Below the pieces are notes generated by a model, which was not told the DNA's origin, searched no databases, and saw nothing but the letters and a program-made list of their open reading frames with translations. From an uncultured Actinomycetes bacterium (GTDB taxonomy: Bacteria > Actinomycetota > Geothermincolia > Fen-727 > JACVIW01), in contig CAKZLU010000023.1 in assembly GCA_937127245.1 (NCBI GenBank), positions 28,331 to 92,330 on the forward strand: a DNA stretch of 64,000 bases, written 5' to 3'. Below, piece after piece: positions 17,404-26,793 of the stretch. Position 1 is the first letter of the stretch; each line of letters begins with the position of its first letter. The translations under genes and the position numbers were made by a program.

Positions 17404-18711
17404 ATGAGGATAACATTGTTGCCCGTTCGGGAAAAGATAGCGCGTAGCGCACCGCTTTTTTTGTCGCTGTTCTTAACGTACCTTTTTCTTTGGACTCTGT
17501 GTGGCTGCGCTAAAGGGAAGCCATTATCCGAACCTCAGATAATGCTAAAGCTGCCCACCCCGGTGCGCATTGGTGAGGGAGCTTTTCCAAAGTTTTCGCC
17601 CGACGGAAAACTCATAGCTTTCACCCTCTGCGAGGAATTCCCCCGGGATGCTAACGGTATTTCTTATGAGATTTACACGATGAAGCCTGACGGAACCTGC
17701 CTTGAGTGTTTGACGGGAGGCAAGCCGGAGCTTGAGGGCACGCGCTGGAAGGGACAGTCTTTCTGGCACCCCAGCGGAGACTATATAACTTTCACGGCTG
17801 AGAACGCCCGATATCCACGCAAAGGGATTGGCACCACGGCAAGACCGGGACTGGGGCGCAATCACAACGTATGGATAATGACCAAGGATGGCAGAAAATT
17901 CTGGCAGATAACCGATTATCCGGAAAACTGGGGAGTGATAAGACCGAGTTTTTCGAAAGACGGTTCACTCCTTTTTTGGAACGAGGAATACTCCATGGAA
18001 AAATATCCCCAAGGTCGCCCCGAGGACCCGGATGACGATCCTGGCACTCCGGGATGGCAGGGTCACCCGGGATCATACTGGGGCTCGGAGAGTTTCCGTT
18101 ACAGGAAGGGAGAGGAGTTTGGAGCCTGGAGGATGAGGATAGCGAAAATATCCTTTGAAAACGGCGAACCGAAAGCTTCCGATCTTTTGACAGTGGAGCT
18201 GCCCGAAGGATTTACTCTCATTGAAGGCGCCGGCTTCACGCCGTCCGGAGATTCCCTTATTTGCAGTTGCGTAAATCTCAAGGAAACGAAGGGCAAGGGT
18301 TTATGGGGGGATATCTGCACTGTGGAATTCTCGGGAAAAATCATCCGGCGCCTGACAAGAACGCCTTTCATACATGACGAGAACCCCGAGTTCTCGCCAG
18401 ACGGGCGAAGAATAATATGGAACGCCTCGCAGGGGGACCCGGGCGAAGGCGAGGAGCTCTGGATTATGGATTCGGACGGGAAGAACAAGACAAGACTCAC
18501 CCATTTTGCGAAACGTGGTTTCAAGGAATACGACCCCTGCGCGCGGCAGATCACGGAGTTCTCTTGGAACCCTGACGGGAAAAGCGTTATTTTTGGTCAT
18601 GTGAGCTTGCCGGTTAGGGCAAAATCGCGGCTTCCATCCACGCTTTACCGGCTTGATTTGGTGAATGTTCTTCGGTTTTTAGACTCAAAGAAAAGCAAAA
18701 AGGTCAGATAA
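17404..18711 (+). CDS. TolB-like beta-propeller lipoprotein
   Basis: A 435-residue exported protein. It has a hydrophobic signal segment ending in LCGC, with Cys35 as the likely lipidated residue. The rest contains WD40-like (PD40) repeats of a beta-propeller, each with a PDG motif: KFSPDGKLIAF, EFSPDGRRIIW, SWNPDGKSVIF, plus MKPDG and MTKDGR. These resemble TolB and the propeller of S9 peptidases, but no hydrolase domain follows. It probably binds proteins or glycans outside the membrane. The ATG start has a weak GGAG upstream. It follows tRNA-Val on the other strand and is convergent with gatD. Specific role unknown. Confidence 0.8.
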   Translation: MRITLLPVREKIARSAPLFLSLFLTYLFLWTLCGCAKGKPLSEPQIMLKLPTPVRIGEGAFPKFSPDGKLIAFTLCEEFPRDANGISYEIYTMKPDGTCLECLTGGKPELEGTRWKGQSFWHPSGDYITFTAENARYPRKGIGTTARPGLGRNHNVWIMTKDGRKFWQITDYPENWGVIRPSFSKDGSLLFWNEEYSMEKYPQGRPEDPDDDPGTPGWQGHPGSYWGSESFRYRKGEEFGAWRMRIAKISFENGEPKASDLLTVELPEGFTLIEGAGFTPSGDSLICSCVNLKETKGKGLWGDICTVEFSGKIIRRLTRTPFIHDENPEFSPDGRRIIWNASQGDPGEGEELWIMDSDGKNKTRLTHFAKRGFKEYDPCARQITEFSWNPDGKSVIFGHVSLPVRAKSRLPSTLYRLDLVNVLRFLDSKKSKKVR

Positions 18712-19035
18712 AGGGGGGGAGATGCGGTCTTTTTCATGATACTCGGGCATGATAAGAACGCATTCAGGAGGCCGGTCACATTAGTGGGTTATAGCCTGGA
18801 CACTTAGAGATGTCGTGAAAGAAATTTTCTGGTTGGATGTCTAAAGTAGCACCTCAAGTTTGCCCGAATCTTTAGACCTTTCTCCCGAGTTTTGCCCAGA
18901 GAAAATGAACCAAGAGACAGGCGCCTGACCATCTATTGCACATGCCCTAAACCGGATTTTCTCTCCTCTTTTCGGCCAAACGGTTTCTCATCTATCTTTC
19001 ATCTAATTGTTATCGCGAAAGCCAGCTTTGGTGTA
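18712..19035. other. Gene-free stretch between convergent genes
   Basis: These 324 bp separate the TolB-like gene from gatD. I see no convincing open frame with an SD, no RNA gene, and no strong terminator hairpin. Confidence 0.4.
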
Positions 19036-19773
19036 TCAGTGAGTTTTTTTCGCTCGTTTTATTGCATGCTTGTGGGCGAGATTCTCGACTGAGTCATCGA
19101 GCGCTTCGATATCCCGCCCGGGGTATGTCCTCTTGAGTGCTTTACGTATGAGAAAATCCGCTAGTTCGGGATTCTTTGGCAGGAGTGACCCATGCAGATA
19201 TGTTCCAATTGCTCCGAGGTGAACGGCTCCTTCAGTCTTGTCCTCGCCGTTGTTTCCGTACCCTACGATGATTTCTCCGAGAGGACGCTCGTTTTTACCG
19301 AGATATGTTTTCCCGGAATGATTTTCGAATCCCACCACGGTCGTTTTGCGGCCATCAAGGCATGTCTCAACAAAGACATTGCCTATAAACCTCTTGCTGC
19401 CAGCGATGGTATAAGCATCAAAGACGCCAATTCCTGGAAGTTCCTCTCCTTCCGCGGGACGATAAAAATTCCCGAATAACTGGTAACCACCGCATATGAC
19501 AAGCGCGCATGCGCCTTGCTCGATTTCGCGTCTGATAGTCTCTCCCTTTGTCTCATACAGATCGTGGCTCACCATTACTTGCTCTTTGTCCTGTCCTCCG
19601 CCCATGAAGAATATGTCGTATGCGCCGGGTTCAACTTTATCTCCGAGACCAAGGCTCTTGACCTCGACATCTATGCCTCTCCAAAGGCAGCGTTTAGCGA
19701 GCGCTATTACGTTACCCCTGTCCCCGTATATGTTCATTAGGTCAGGATAAAGATGGCAAATAACCAGTTTCAT
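19036..19773 (-). CDS. gatD: Lipid II isoglutaminyl synthase, glutaminase subunit GatD
   Basis: A 245-residue class I glutamine amidotransferase of the CobB/CobQ type. It hydrolyses glutamine and passes ammonia to MurT, which amidates the alpha-carboxyl of D-glutamate in lipid II. The nucleophile cysteine is in VICGGYQL and the catalytic histidine in GTYLHGSLLPKNP; the opening VICHLYPDLMNIYGDRGN is typical of GatD. The ATG immediately follows the MurT stop (gaatgaATG), with GGAGG before it, so translation is coupled. The pair murT-gatD is a hallmark of Gram-positive-type cell walls. No unusual residues are seen. Confidence 0.94.
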   Translation of the reverse strand: MKLVICHLYPDLMNIYGDRGNVIALAKRCLWRGIDVEVKSLGLGDKVEPGAYDIFFMGGGQDKEQVMVSHDLYETKGETIRREIEQGACALVICGGYQLFGNFYRPAEGEELPGIGVFDAYTIAGSKRFIGNVFVETCLDGRKTTVVGFENHSGKTYLGKNERPLGEIIVGYGNNGEDKTEGAVHLGAIGTYLHGSLLPKNPELADFLIRKALKRTYPGRDIEALDDSVENLAHKHAIKRAKKTH

Positions 19774-21162
19774 TCATTCCTCCCAGTAGGGAGTGACATA
19801 CCCTTTTTTTGAAAGGATTCTGCGTGCTTCAAGCATTGCGGTATAAGTGGGAACGATATAGACAGTCTCGTTCTTTCCCGCGGTGCAAAGCAACCGCTCC
19901 ATGGCGGTCCCGATTTCGGGTTCGATTGATAGACAATCAACGCCCGTGTCAGCGTATTTGACCCTTAACGCCATGTCCCACGCCCTTATTCCCGCGCAAA
20001 TCACATTCGATAGCTTTCCTTTGAGGTTCTCAAAATCAACGTCCCATATCCATGAAACATCTCTTCCGTCCGCTATGTTGTCGTTCAGGGCAAAAACGAC
20101 GTTCAATTTAGCATCAAGATTGCTCAGAGTCCTTATTACTTCGTTAAAGCCTGCCGGATTCTTAGCAAGAATCATGACGAGCTTTCTTCCCTCGATTTCA
20201 ATAGACTCAACCCTTCCGAACGCCGCTTTGAATTTCTCGATTGAGTTGGTAATGACGCGAAGATCAACGCCGAGAGTAAGACATACAGCCGCAGCGCCGA
20301 GCGTATTATAAACGTTGTATAGCCCGGGGAGAGGAATTGAAATTTCGACCGCTCCTGCGGGAGTCTTTATCAGGCATTTCGAACCCTCGAAACTTTTCAG
20401 CTCAACGCTTTCGGCGGAAACATCCAGCGGGGGTCTTTTCGCTCCGCATTTTGGGCAACGGTAGTCACCCAGGTGTCCAAAAATGTGATATCTGTACTCG
20501 AGCCTGGTGTCGCAGTTCGAGCAGTGTTTGCTATCAGCTGCGTGTTCCAGTCCCTCAAGCGAATAAATATCTGTATTTATACCGAAGTGAATTACCCTGC
20601 ATCTGAGGTTTGACCCAATTGATGAAACGAGAGGGTCATCGGCGTTGAGTATTACGGTAGAGCCGACCCCGAGTTTCTCAAGGGACATTTTTAATTTTTT
20701 CGCGAGTGTATCCAGTTCCCCGTAGCGGTCGAGCTGATCTCTGAAAAGATTGTTTATAAGCACGACGCGCGGGTTTGTCTCTTCTATCGCTTCGGGAAGT
20801 GTCGCTTCGTCCACCTCGAACAACCCGAGTTCCTTTGATCTTTTAAGTTCTCGTATTTTTTCCCGGACCAGCGCGGAGGCTATACCAGACAATAGGTTTG
20901 CCCCGGTTCTGTTATGGACGAAGGATATGTTAGCCCTCTTAAGCGTGGAAGCGATGAGCGCGGCGGTGGTTGTCTTGCCGTTTGTTCCGGTAACGAGGAC
21001 ACATCCAATGTTTAAACCCGAAACGACTTCCCGGACGAAATGCGGGCGGAAATACCTGATTATTTTTCCAGGCAAGGTTGTCCCGCCGCCCGCTTTAGTG
21101 GACCTGACGATACCACCGATTATTTTTCCAACAATCATCCATATTTTGGTTTTAGTCTTCAT
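19774..21162 (-). CDS. murT: Lipid II isoglutaminyl synthase, Mur-ligase subunit MurT
   Basis: A 462-residue Mur-ligase-like enzyme that activates the D-glutamate carboxylate of lipid II with ATP and accepts ammonia from GatD. The P-loop is TGTNGKTTTAA; ATP/substrate motifs DEATLPEAI and INNLFRDQLDRYGELDT follow. A four-cysteine zinc ribbon CSNC...CPKC (about residues 228-250) is inserted in the middle domain, as in known MurT. The C-terminal part is the DUF1727 domain with AKNPAGFNEV. It acts at the cytoplasmic face of the membrane. It is the upstream gene of the murT-gatD pair, with a weak SD before ATG 21162. Confidence 0.95.
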   Translation of the reverse strand: MKTKTKIWMIVGKIIGGIVRSTKAGGGTTLPGKIIRYFRPHFVREVVSGLNIGCVLVTGTNGKTTTAALIASTLKRANISFVHNRTGANLLSGIASALVREKIRELKRSKELGLFEVDEATLPEAIEETNPRVVLINNLFRDQLDRYGELDTLAKKLKMSLEKLGVGSTVILNADDPLVSSIGSNLRCRVIHFGINTDIYSLEGLEHAADSKHCSNCDTRLEYRYHIFGHLGDYRCPKCGAKRPPLDVSAESVELKSFEGSKCLIKTPAGAVEISIPLPGLYNVYNTLGAAAVCLTLGVDLRVITNSIEKFKAAFGRVESIEIEGRKLVMILAKNPAGFNEVIRTLSNLDAKLNVVFALNDNIADGRDVSWIWDVDFENLKGKLSNVICAGIRAWDMALRVKYADTGVDCLSIEPEIGTAMERLLCTAGKNETVYIVPTYTAMLEARRILSKKGYVTPYWEE

Positions 21163-21420
21163 ACAAAGGATATGTTATCCGAAATCGCGTTTTGGGGGCC
21201 AGGGCGGTAAACGGTTGCATCGCTTTTTTCAATTAGGGTTGAAACACGACCATGAAGATTTAAACTTAATGGATGGAGGACGCTTTTTTGATCCGGTGAC
21301 GACGTTCAAAAAATTTGCTGGCGCGTTTAAGGAATCCAAACATGCTGTTCTTGCTTTGTGAGATGCTTTGAACAAATTGCTTCGTTTGCGGATCGATTTA
21401 CATTGACTGAGGATTTCAAG

Positions 21421-21762
21421 ATGGAAGAGAACAAGGAGCGCGAAAAGAAGTGCCCGCTCTGCGGAGCGCTGTTGGAGGGAGTCAGCGCGAGCGCGAGTGG
21501 AGACTACCGTTGCGGGCGCTGTGGCTCTACCGGGCGATATGAGGGAGAAAACCTGGTAGCGATTTTCATACCGAACTACTTTGCGCGTCTTGCTGAGCTT
21601 GAGAAAAGACATCGAGAACTTGTTGATGAAATTTATTTGGAGGGTCTCAAGGGAGAAGCAAGGGATAGAGACTACATCCAGAGGATGAACCTCGAGCGCC
21701 AGAGCGTGCTCGCGGAATATTCAATGCTTTCTTACTTCAGGGAATTTGTCGAGAAGTGGTAA
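21421..21762 (+). CDS. Small zinc-ribbon protein
   Basis: A 113-residue protein with an N-terminal zinc ribbon, CPLCG and CGRCGS separated by about 20 residues, followed by a predicted helical tail rich in charged residues (EKRHRELVDEIY...). It has no signal or membrane segment. The ATG at 21421 has GAGG upstream, and an upstream extension has no SD. I do not recognise the family; zinc ribbons of this size often bind nucleic acid or protein. It is divergent from murT and not closely joined to the next operon. Confidence 0.6.
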   Translation: MEENKEREKKCPLCGALLEGVSASASGDYRCGRCGSTGRYEGENLVAIFIPNYFARLAELEKRHRELVDEIYLEGLKGEARDRDYIQRMNLERQSVLAEYSMLSYFREFVEKW

Positions 21763-22090
21763 CAGCTTGCGCAAAGAGCTTACTTAGAAAAGAGAGCGGC
21801 GCCGCATTGTCTTTCTGTATCTTCGCATAGCATGTTTTCATTTCCTATTGCAAAGCATTTCAAGCTTTTTGCCGTGTTAACCGGCGTACTGACAACGTTT
21901 TTAAAGTCCACTATACATCCCGGATGAACTTGTTTGGCTCACGTGCGGCCGTCACTTGTGAGCATGAGAATTATTTGGGGAGGGGGAATTGAATTGAGAG
22001 CTTTTTTACTTTATATTTTGTTCCTGCGAGTCAATATATTTAGTAACACTTTGACTGCCAGACGGGTTTTCCACCGGGGGGTGGTTCAGG
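21763..22090 (+). promoter_or_regulatory. Leader of the CoA operon, with a good promoter
   Basis: A 328-bp gap. It holds a sigma-70 type promoter, CTGACA (21889-21894), 17-bp spacer, TATACA (21912-21917), pointing at the ligase operon and leaving a leader of about 170 bases. No coding frame or known riboswitch is recognised in the leader. Confidence 0.5.
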
Positions 22091-23620
22091 ATGCGAAACT
22101 TCTATTCTCTAAATCCTCTGGAGCAGAAAGACGCATCCTTCAGAAGGCTTACCGACTACATCCGGAACGTTATTTATCCTTACCATCCATACTACCGCAA
22201 AGTTTTCAAAAAGGAGGGAATAAACCCTGACAGAATCAACAGGCCCGGAGACCTGAGAAAGATTCCGCTAACTTACAAAGAGGACTACAGGGAAGACCCC
22301 TTGGCATTCATTCTCCAGCCCCGCTTTCCTGGCAGGGAGGCTTTGTACGACACGGCGAAGATATCACCTTCCTTTCTTTTGAAATACCTCTTTCAGAGCC
22401 TGGTCAACTACCCGCGAGACTATGCAGCTTTATACAGAAAAAACTATCATGAAGGTTTTGCTTATCTTAAGATTGGCAGACGAATATCGCTTGAATGGAT
22501 GCCAATTCACTTCCACGCCTCCGCCGGATCAACAGGGGACCCGACCCCTGCAGTTTACACATACAGGGACCTGCACGAGAATGTGAAAGAATCGGCGTCC
22601 GCGTTCTGGTGCGGAAAAGAGCTCACCTGGGACATGAGGGGATTCAATGTTTTTCCGGGCGCGCCCCATCTTGCGTTTTTCCAGGTAATTATGGGGAAAT
22701 GGCTCGGAGGATCGAGCGGTTTTGACACTTTCGGAGGTAACGTAATTCCGACGGATAGACAGATCAGGCTATTTGCCGAAAACAAATTTGACGCAATAAT
22801 CGCGATTCCTTCATACCTTGTTTATTGGCTTAGGATGGCTGCCCAGATGGTTGAGAGCGGCGAAGTGGACCCTCTCAACTCGCTTTTCATTGCGCTTGTG
22901 GCTGCTGAGCCGTTAACTGATTCGCTGAGGGGTTACATAAAGGAACTGGTGAGACGCGTGGGGGGAAGGGACGATTTCAAGCTCGTCCAGGGTTACGGAA
23001 TGACTGAGATGAAGGTAGCCTTCTATGAATGCGCGGAGAAGAGCATGATTCATCTCAACCCAAAATTCTTCTACTGGGAAGTGCTCGATCCGGAAACTCT
23101 CGAGCCGGTCGTCGAGGGCGAGGAGGGCGTGCTCGTTTTCAGTCATATTGACTGGCGGGGCACCTCTTTTTTGAGATATTTCACCGGTGACCTCATTCGC
23201 GGAGGGGTTCGCTGGCAACGCTGCGAAAACTGCGGTCTTACATTCCCGATCATGTATCCGCCGATAATGCGTGCAAAAAAGGACTTTACCAAGATCAAGG
23301 GCACTCGCGTTTCCCTGATTGACCTGATTTCATCTGTCAGGGACGTGCCCGGGGTGTATCAATTCCAGGTTGTGCTTGATAAGGAGATTCCCGGAGACGA
23401 GTTCTCGAGAGACAAAGTCGTGGTGAGAATCGCAGTTGAGAAGGGGTATGAACCAGGTTCTGTCGCGGAATCAGTGAAGTCTTCCGTTAAAGGGACAACG
23501 GAAATAACGCCTGATGAGGTAATCATTGAGGATGATGCGGAAAAGCTTGAAAAGGAACTGTTTGAGAGGACGGGAATAAAGGCTGACTACGTTGTGGAGA
23601 AAAGACCCGTGCATTTATGA
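22091..23620 (+). CDS. Adenylate-forming ligase, phenylacetate-CoA ligase family
   Basis: A 509-residue enzyme related to PaaK-type phenylacetate-CoA ligases, which activate a carboxylic acid as acyl-AMP and then as acyl-CoA. Seen are the P-loop-like SAGSTGDPTPAVYT (residues about 140-155), the GYGMTEM motif, FRYFTGD-like LRYFTGDLI, a CxxC pair (CENCG) near residue 380 and the C-terminal lid with IKGTRVS. Substrate is not determined; fatty, aromatic or steroid-like acids are possible. The gene opens a four-gene operon with thiolase-like, DUF35 and acyl-CoA dehydrogenase genes. The ATG start has GGGGGGTGG upstream. Confidence 0.85.
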   Translation: MRNFYSLNPLEQKDASFRRLTDYIRNVIYPYHPYYRKVFKKEGINPDRINRPGDLRKIPLTYKEDYREDPLAFILQPRFPGREALYDTAKISPSFLLKYLFQSLVNYPRDYAALYRKNYHEGFAYLKIGRRISLEWMPIHFHASAGSTGDPTPAVYTYRDLHENVKESASAFWCGKELTWDMRGFNVFPGAPHLAFFQVIMGKWLGGSSGFDTFGGNVIPTDRQIRLFAENKFDAIIAIPSYLVYWLRMAAQMVESGEVDPLNSLFIALVAAEPLTDSLRGYIKELVRRVGGRDDFKLVQGYGMTEMKVAFYECAEKSMIHLNPKFFYWEVLDPETLEPVVEGEEGVLVFSHIDWRGTSFLRYFTGDLIRGGVRWQRCENCGLTFPIMYPPIMRAKKDFTKIKGTRVSLIDLISSVRDVPGVYQFQVVLDKEIPGDEFSRDKVVVRIAVEKGYEPGSVAESVKSSVKGTTEITPDEVIIEDDAEKLEKELFERTGIKADYVVEKRPVHL

Positions 23621-23689
23621 GTAACGATGAGCTCAAAGATTTATTAGCGTGAGTATGTGAGGTTTGAAAAAAGCTTGTAGGTGATGGCT

Positions 23690-24865
23690 ATGGAAAGAGT
23701 TGCGGTGGTGGGAGTCGGAAACACCAGTTTCAAGGCGAGGCATATCGACAAGACTTTTCCACGGCTTGCATATGAAGCTTGTAAGATGGCGATGGAGGAT
23801 GCCGGGGCGGGCAAAGAGGATATCGAAAGCGTTGTTTACAGCATTTACAATGACTTTTTCGAACATTGCGCAATGCCTGACCATCACATCCATTATCTTT
23901 TGGGATTCGCGAGAAAACCGGGCTCGAGAGTCACCACGGGGGGCGCGACCGGAGGATATTCCGTCAGGGCCGCGTTCGCTGAAGTCGCAAGCGGTCTGCA
24001 TGATGTGGTGATGGTTGTCGGGGTTGAGAAGGTCGCTGACCTCGCTAACGTGATCGAGATGGTCAAGTCCATAACTTTCGCTGCGGACCCGTTTTTTGAG
24101 TACCAGCTTGGCGCTTCACCCGCAGGCTCTTACGGAGCTGCGATAAGGTGGCACATGGAAAACTATGGCACCACCGAGGAGGATATGGCAAGGGTTGTCG
24201 TGAAGAATAAGGGGAACGCAAGGCTCAACCCTGACGCTCAATCTCCCATAGAGCTGACCGTTAGTGACGTTCTAAAAAGCCCCATGGTGATTTATCCCTT
24301 GAAAATCCTGGACCACTGCCTGAACAGCGAGGGGGCGGCAGCGATAATCCTCGCGAGCGAAAAGGCAGCCAAGAGGTTCAGGAAAGACCCTGTTTGGATA
24401 ACCGGCATCGGGGCGAGCACTGAGTCCGGAAGGCAGGCGGAAAGGGATTACTCGGACGCTTCTCTTTTCCCAGCCGTAAGGAATTCAGCCCTTTCGGCTT
24501 ATCGGATGGCCGGGATTTCAGACCCCTCAGAGGCGATACACGTTGCCGAAGTGTATGACTCTTTCAGCGGCGTTGAGATATGCCTATATGAGGAACTCGG
24601 TTTTTGTTCTTGGGGTGAAGGGACAGCATTCTTAAAAGACGGGATGGCGGATATCGGGGGTAAAATTCCCGTGAATCCCTCCGGTGGGCTTATCGGATGT
24701 GAGCATGCGATTGGTGCGACAGGTATTTATCAGGTGGTGGAGGTCGTCAGGCATATCAGAGGAGAGGCCGGCGACAGGCAGGTATCCGGGGCGATGAGGG
24801 GTATTGCTCAAAGCATGGGTGGGGCGAGGGGCGCATATTCGGTTTGCATTGTACTGGAGGGGTGA
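23690..24865 (+). CDS. Thiolase-fold protein (SCP2-thiolase type) lacking the nucleophile cysteine
   Basis: A 391-residue thiolase-superfamily protein of the SCP-x/DUF35-linked type. The C-terminal active-site histidine is present in HAIGATG (His339), and the NPSGG block before it is intact. At the position where thiolases carry their nucleophile cysteine (commonly in a CASG-type motif) this protein reads TTGGATGGYS (82-91), so no cysteine is there. Cysteine-less homologues that pair with DUF35 proteins include the Ltp2 retro-aldolases of steroid side-chain degradation. The start was set at ATG 23690 (AGGTG upstream); ATG 23684 is also possible. It precedes the DUF35 gene by 5 bp, consistent with a complex. 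Confidence 0.82.
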   Translation: MERVAVVGVGNTSFKARHIDKTFPRLAYEACKMAMEDAGAGKEDIESVVYSIYNDFFEHCAMPDHHIHYLLGFARKPGSRVTTGGATGGYSVRAAFAEVASGLHDVVMVVGVEKVADLANVIEMVKSITFAADPFFEYQLGASPAGSYGAAIRWHMENYGTTEEDMARVVVKNKGNARLNPDAQSPIELTVSDVLKSPMVIYPLKILDHCLNSEGAAAIILASEKAAKRFRKDPVWITGIGASTESGRQAERDYSDASLFPAVRNSALSAYRMAGISDPSEAIHVAEVYDSFSGVEICLYEELGFCSWGEGTAFLKDGMADIGGKIPVNPSGGLIGCEHAIGATGIYQVVEVVRHIRGEAGDRQVSGAMRGIAQSMGGARGAYSVCIVLEG

Positions 24866-24870
24866 TAGGG

Positions 24871-25353
24871 ATGCCGGAAGAAACGGATCTCAGGTTCAAA
24901 CCGATTTCTTACAAGGATGATTTCGTTATCGTGCCCGACCGGTGGAAAGTTGATTTCATGGTATCGATGGGGGAATTGTCCGTTTTTTTCAGGGAACTAA
25001 AAGAGAACGCGAAATTAATGGGCACCCGCTGCCCAAAGTGCGGCTCTTTCTATTTCTGGCCTCGTTCCTGGTGTCATGATTGCTATGAGGATTGCCAGTG
25101 GGTTGAAGTGTCGCAGAAGGGAAGCGTTACAATGTTCAGCAGGGTCGACATCTCGCTTTCCGATTTACAAAAGGAGGTTCCGTTTTATCAGGGTGGGGTC
25201 CATCTGGATGGCGTGAGATACCCGATTGTCGCCCTTATTAAGAACGTTACGATGGATACGCTTCATAAAGGGATGAGGGTTAGGGCGGAATTTCTTCCAC
25301 TTCAGGAGAGAACCGGCAGAATAAGGGATTTCTATTTTGTTCCTGATGTTTGA
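24871..25353 (+). CDS. DUF35 zinc-ribbon / OB-fold protein
   Basis: A 160-residue protein with a zinc ribbon, CPKCGS...CHDCYEDC (residues about 56-80), followed by an OB-fold of the DUF35 type ending in GMRVRAEFLP. DUF35 proteins act as acyl-CoA-binding partners for thiolase-fold enzymes (SCP2-type thiolases, Ltp2, BbsA/BbsB). The ATG 24871 has GGAGGGGTGATAGGG upstream; the previous gene stops at 24865. It very likely forms a heteromer with the upstream thiolase-like protein. Confidence 0.88.
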   Translation: MPEETDLRFKPISYKDDFVIVPDRWKVDFMVSMGELSVFFRELKENAKLMGTRCPKCGSFYFWPRSWCHDCYEDCQWVEVSQKGSVTMFSRVDISLSDLQKEVPFYQGGVHLDGVRYPIVALIKNVTMDTLHKGMRVRAEFLPLQERTGRIRDFYFVPDV

Positions 25354-25419
25354 GATAAGTGGTATAAAGAAGCGATTAGGTAAGCATTAGGTATGGAAAG
25401 ATAGAAGGAGGTCAACAGA

Positions 25420-26574
25420 ATGGATTTCAGTTTGACTGAAGAGCAGAAACTATTCAAACAGCAGGTTATTGAGTTTGCCCAGAAAGAGATAATGCCTGGG
25501 GCCGCAGAAAGGGACGAGCAGGCGCGGTTTGACAGAGACGTATGGGACAAAGCTGCCGAGTTCGGACTGATGGGGCTTCCTTTCCCTGAGGAATACGGGG
25601 GAAGCGGAGCGAGCGTTTTCGACACCGTGCTTGCGGGCGAGGCTCTCGGGTATGGAAGCCTGGACGCGGGATTCTGCCTTTCATGGGGCGCTCATGTGAC
25701 CATTGGCGGGGTACCGATATGGAAGCTCGGCACGGAGGAACAAAAGCGTAAGTATCTCCCCAAGATTGCGACCGGAGAATGGATTACAGGGCTGGGCTTG
25801 ACCGAGCCGGAAGCTGGAAGCGACGCTGCCGGCATAAAAACGACAGCTGAGAAAAAAGATGGTTACTATGTTCTCAACGGCACAAAGACATTCATAACCA
25901 ACGGTCCGATAGGAGATGTCTTCGTTGTTCTTGCGAAGACGAACAAAGAGAAAGGCGCCGCCGGAATAAGCGGGTTTATCGTGGAAAAGAGTTTCCCCGG
26001 TTTTTCCGTCGGAAAGGAAATACACAAGATGGGCAACAGGTCTTCACCCACCTCCGAGCTCATCTTCGACAATTGCGAAGTTCCCGCTGAAAATCTTTTA
26101 GGTGAGGAAAATAAAGGCTTTATGGATGTGGCACTTGCCACACTCGAGTGGGAGCGCTCCGTTATGCTTGCGCCCGCGATCGGGGGCATGGAGATTCAGC
26201 TTGAGACCTGCATCAAGTATGCTCGAGAGCGCAAGCAGTTCGGTCGTCCCATAGCGCATTTCCAAGCGATACAGTTCAAGCTTGCCGATATGAAGATGTG
26301 GCTCGAGACGGCGAGGTTGATAGTCTATAAGGTTGCTTGGAGCAAGGATCAAGGTATTATGGATCCAATGATGGCATCCCTTGCGAAACTTTACGTATCC
26401 GAAGTTTCAATGAAATCAGCCGAAGAGGCTGTTCAAATCCACGGCGGTTACGGCTACACGAAGGAATACCCTATAGAACGCGCCATTCGCGACGCTAAAC
26501 TGGCGACGCTCGGGGGCGGGACGTCGGAGATTCAGCGCTGGATAATCGGCAGGATGCTCGTAGGTAAGGTCTGA
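25420..26574 (+). CDS. Acyl-CoA dehydrogenase
   Basis: A 384-residue flavoenzyme that introduces an alpha,beta double bond in an acyl-CoA. The full family pattern is present: N-terminal MDFSLTEEQ, the GLPFPEEYGGSG block, GLTEPEAGSDAAG for FAD/substrate, RKQFGRPIAHFQAIQFKLAD, and the GGYGYTKEYPIERAIRD segment holding the likely catalytic glutamate. FAD and an electron-transferring flavoprotein are expected partners, and no etf genes lie in the window. The ATG start has AGAAGGAGGT upstream. It is the last gene of the operon with the CoA ligase. Chain length preference unknown. Confidence 0.93.
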   Translation: MDFSLTEEQKLFKQQVIEFAQKEIMPGAAERDEQARFDRDVWDKAAEFGLMGLPFPEEYGGSGASVFDTVLAGEALGYGSLDAGFCLSWGAHVTIGGVPIWKLGTEEQKRKYLPKIATGEWITGLGLTEPEAGSDAAGIKTTAEKKDGYYVLNGTKTFITNGPIGDVFVVLAKTNKEKGAAGISGFIVEKSFPGFSVGKEIHKMGNRSSPTSELIFDNCEVPAENLLGEENKGFMDVALATLEWERSVMLAPAIGGMEIQLETCIKYARERKQFGRPIAHFQAIQFKLADMKMWLETARLIVYKVAWSKDQGIMDPMMASLAKLYVSEVSMKSAEEAVQIHGGYGYTKEYPIERAIRDAKLATLGGGTSEIQRWIIGRMLVGKV

Positions 26575-26793
26575 GCATCTGGGCTTGTGCGGTTAAAGAG
26601 AAAAGATATATGCATTTTACTTGATCTGCTTGCAAGTCAAATTTAAGTTTCGCAGGTGATGGGCGCAACCATACGAGGGCATACGCTCATTTTCACTTGG
26701 CGTCTGTTTCTTTTGTCTCACCCACATTGTTTAATAATTAAAGTGCGGTGTAGGCAGTGCCTCTTTTTAGAGTGAGAAGACAGGAGCGACAAA

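Noticed and set aside
17250..17447. Possible 65-residue gene before the TolB-like gene
   Set aside because: It has no good SD, overlaps the start of the TolB-like gene in another frame, and shows no recognisable domain.
21934..22230. 98-codon frame overlapping the ligase start
   Set aside because: It runs into the ligase gene in another frame and has no domain.
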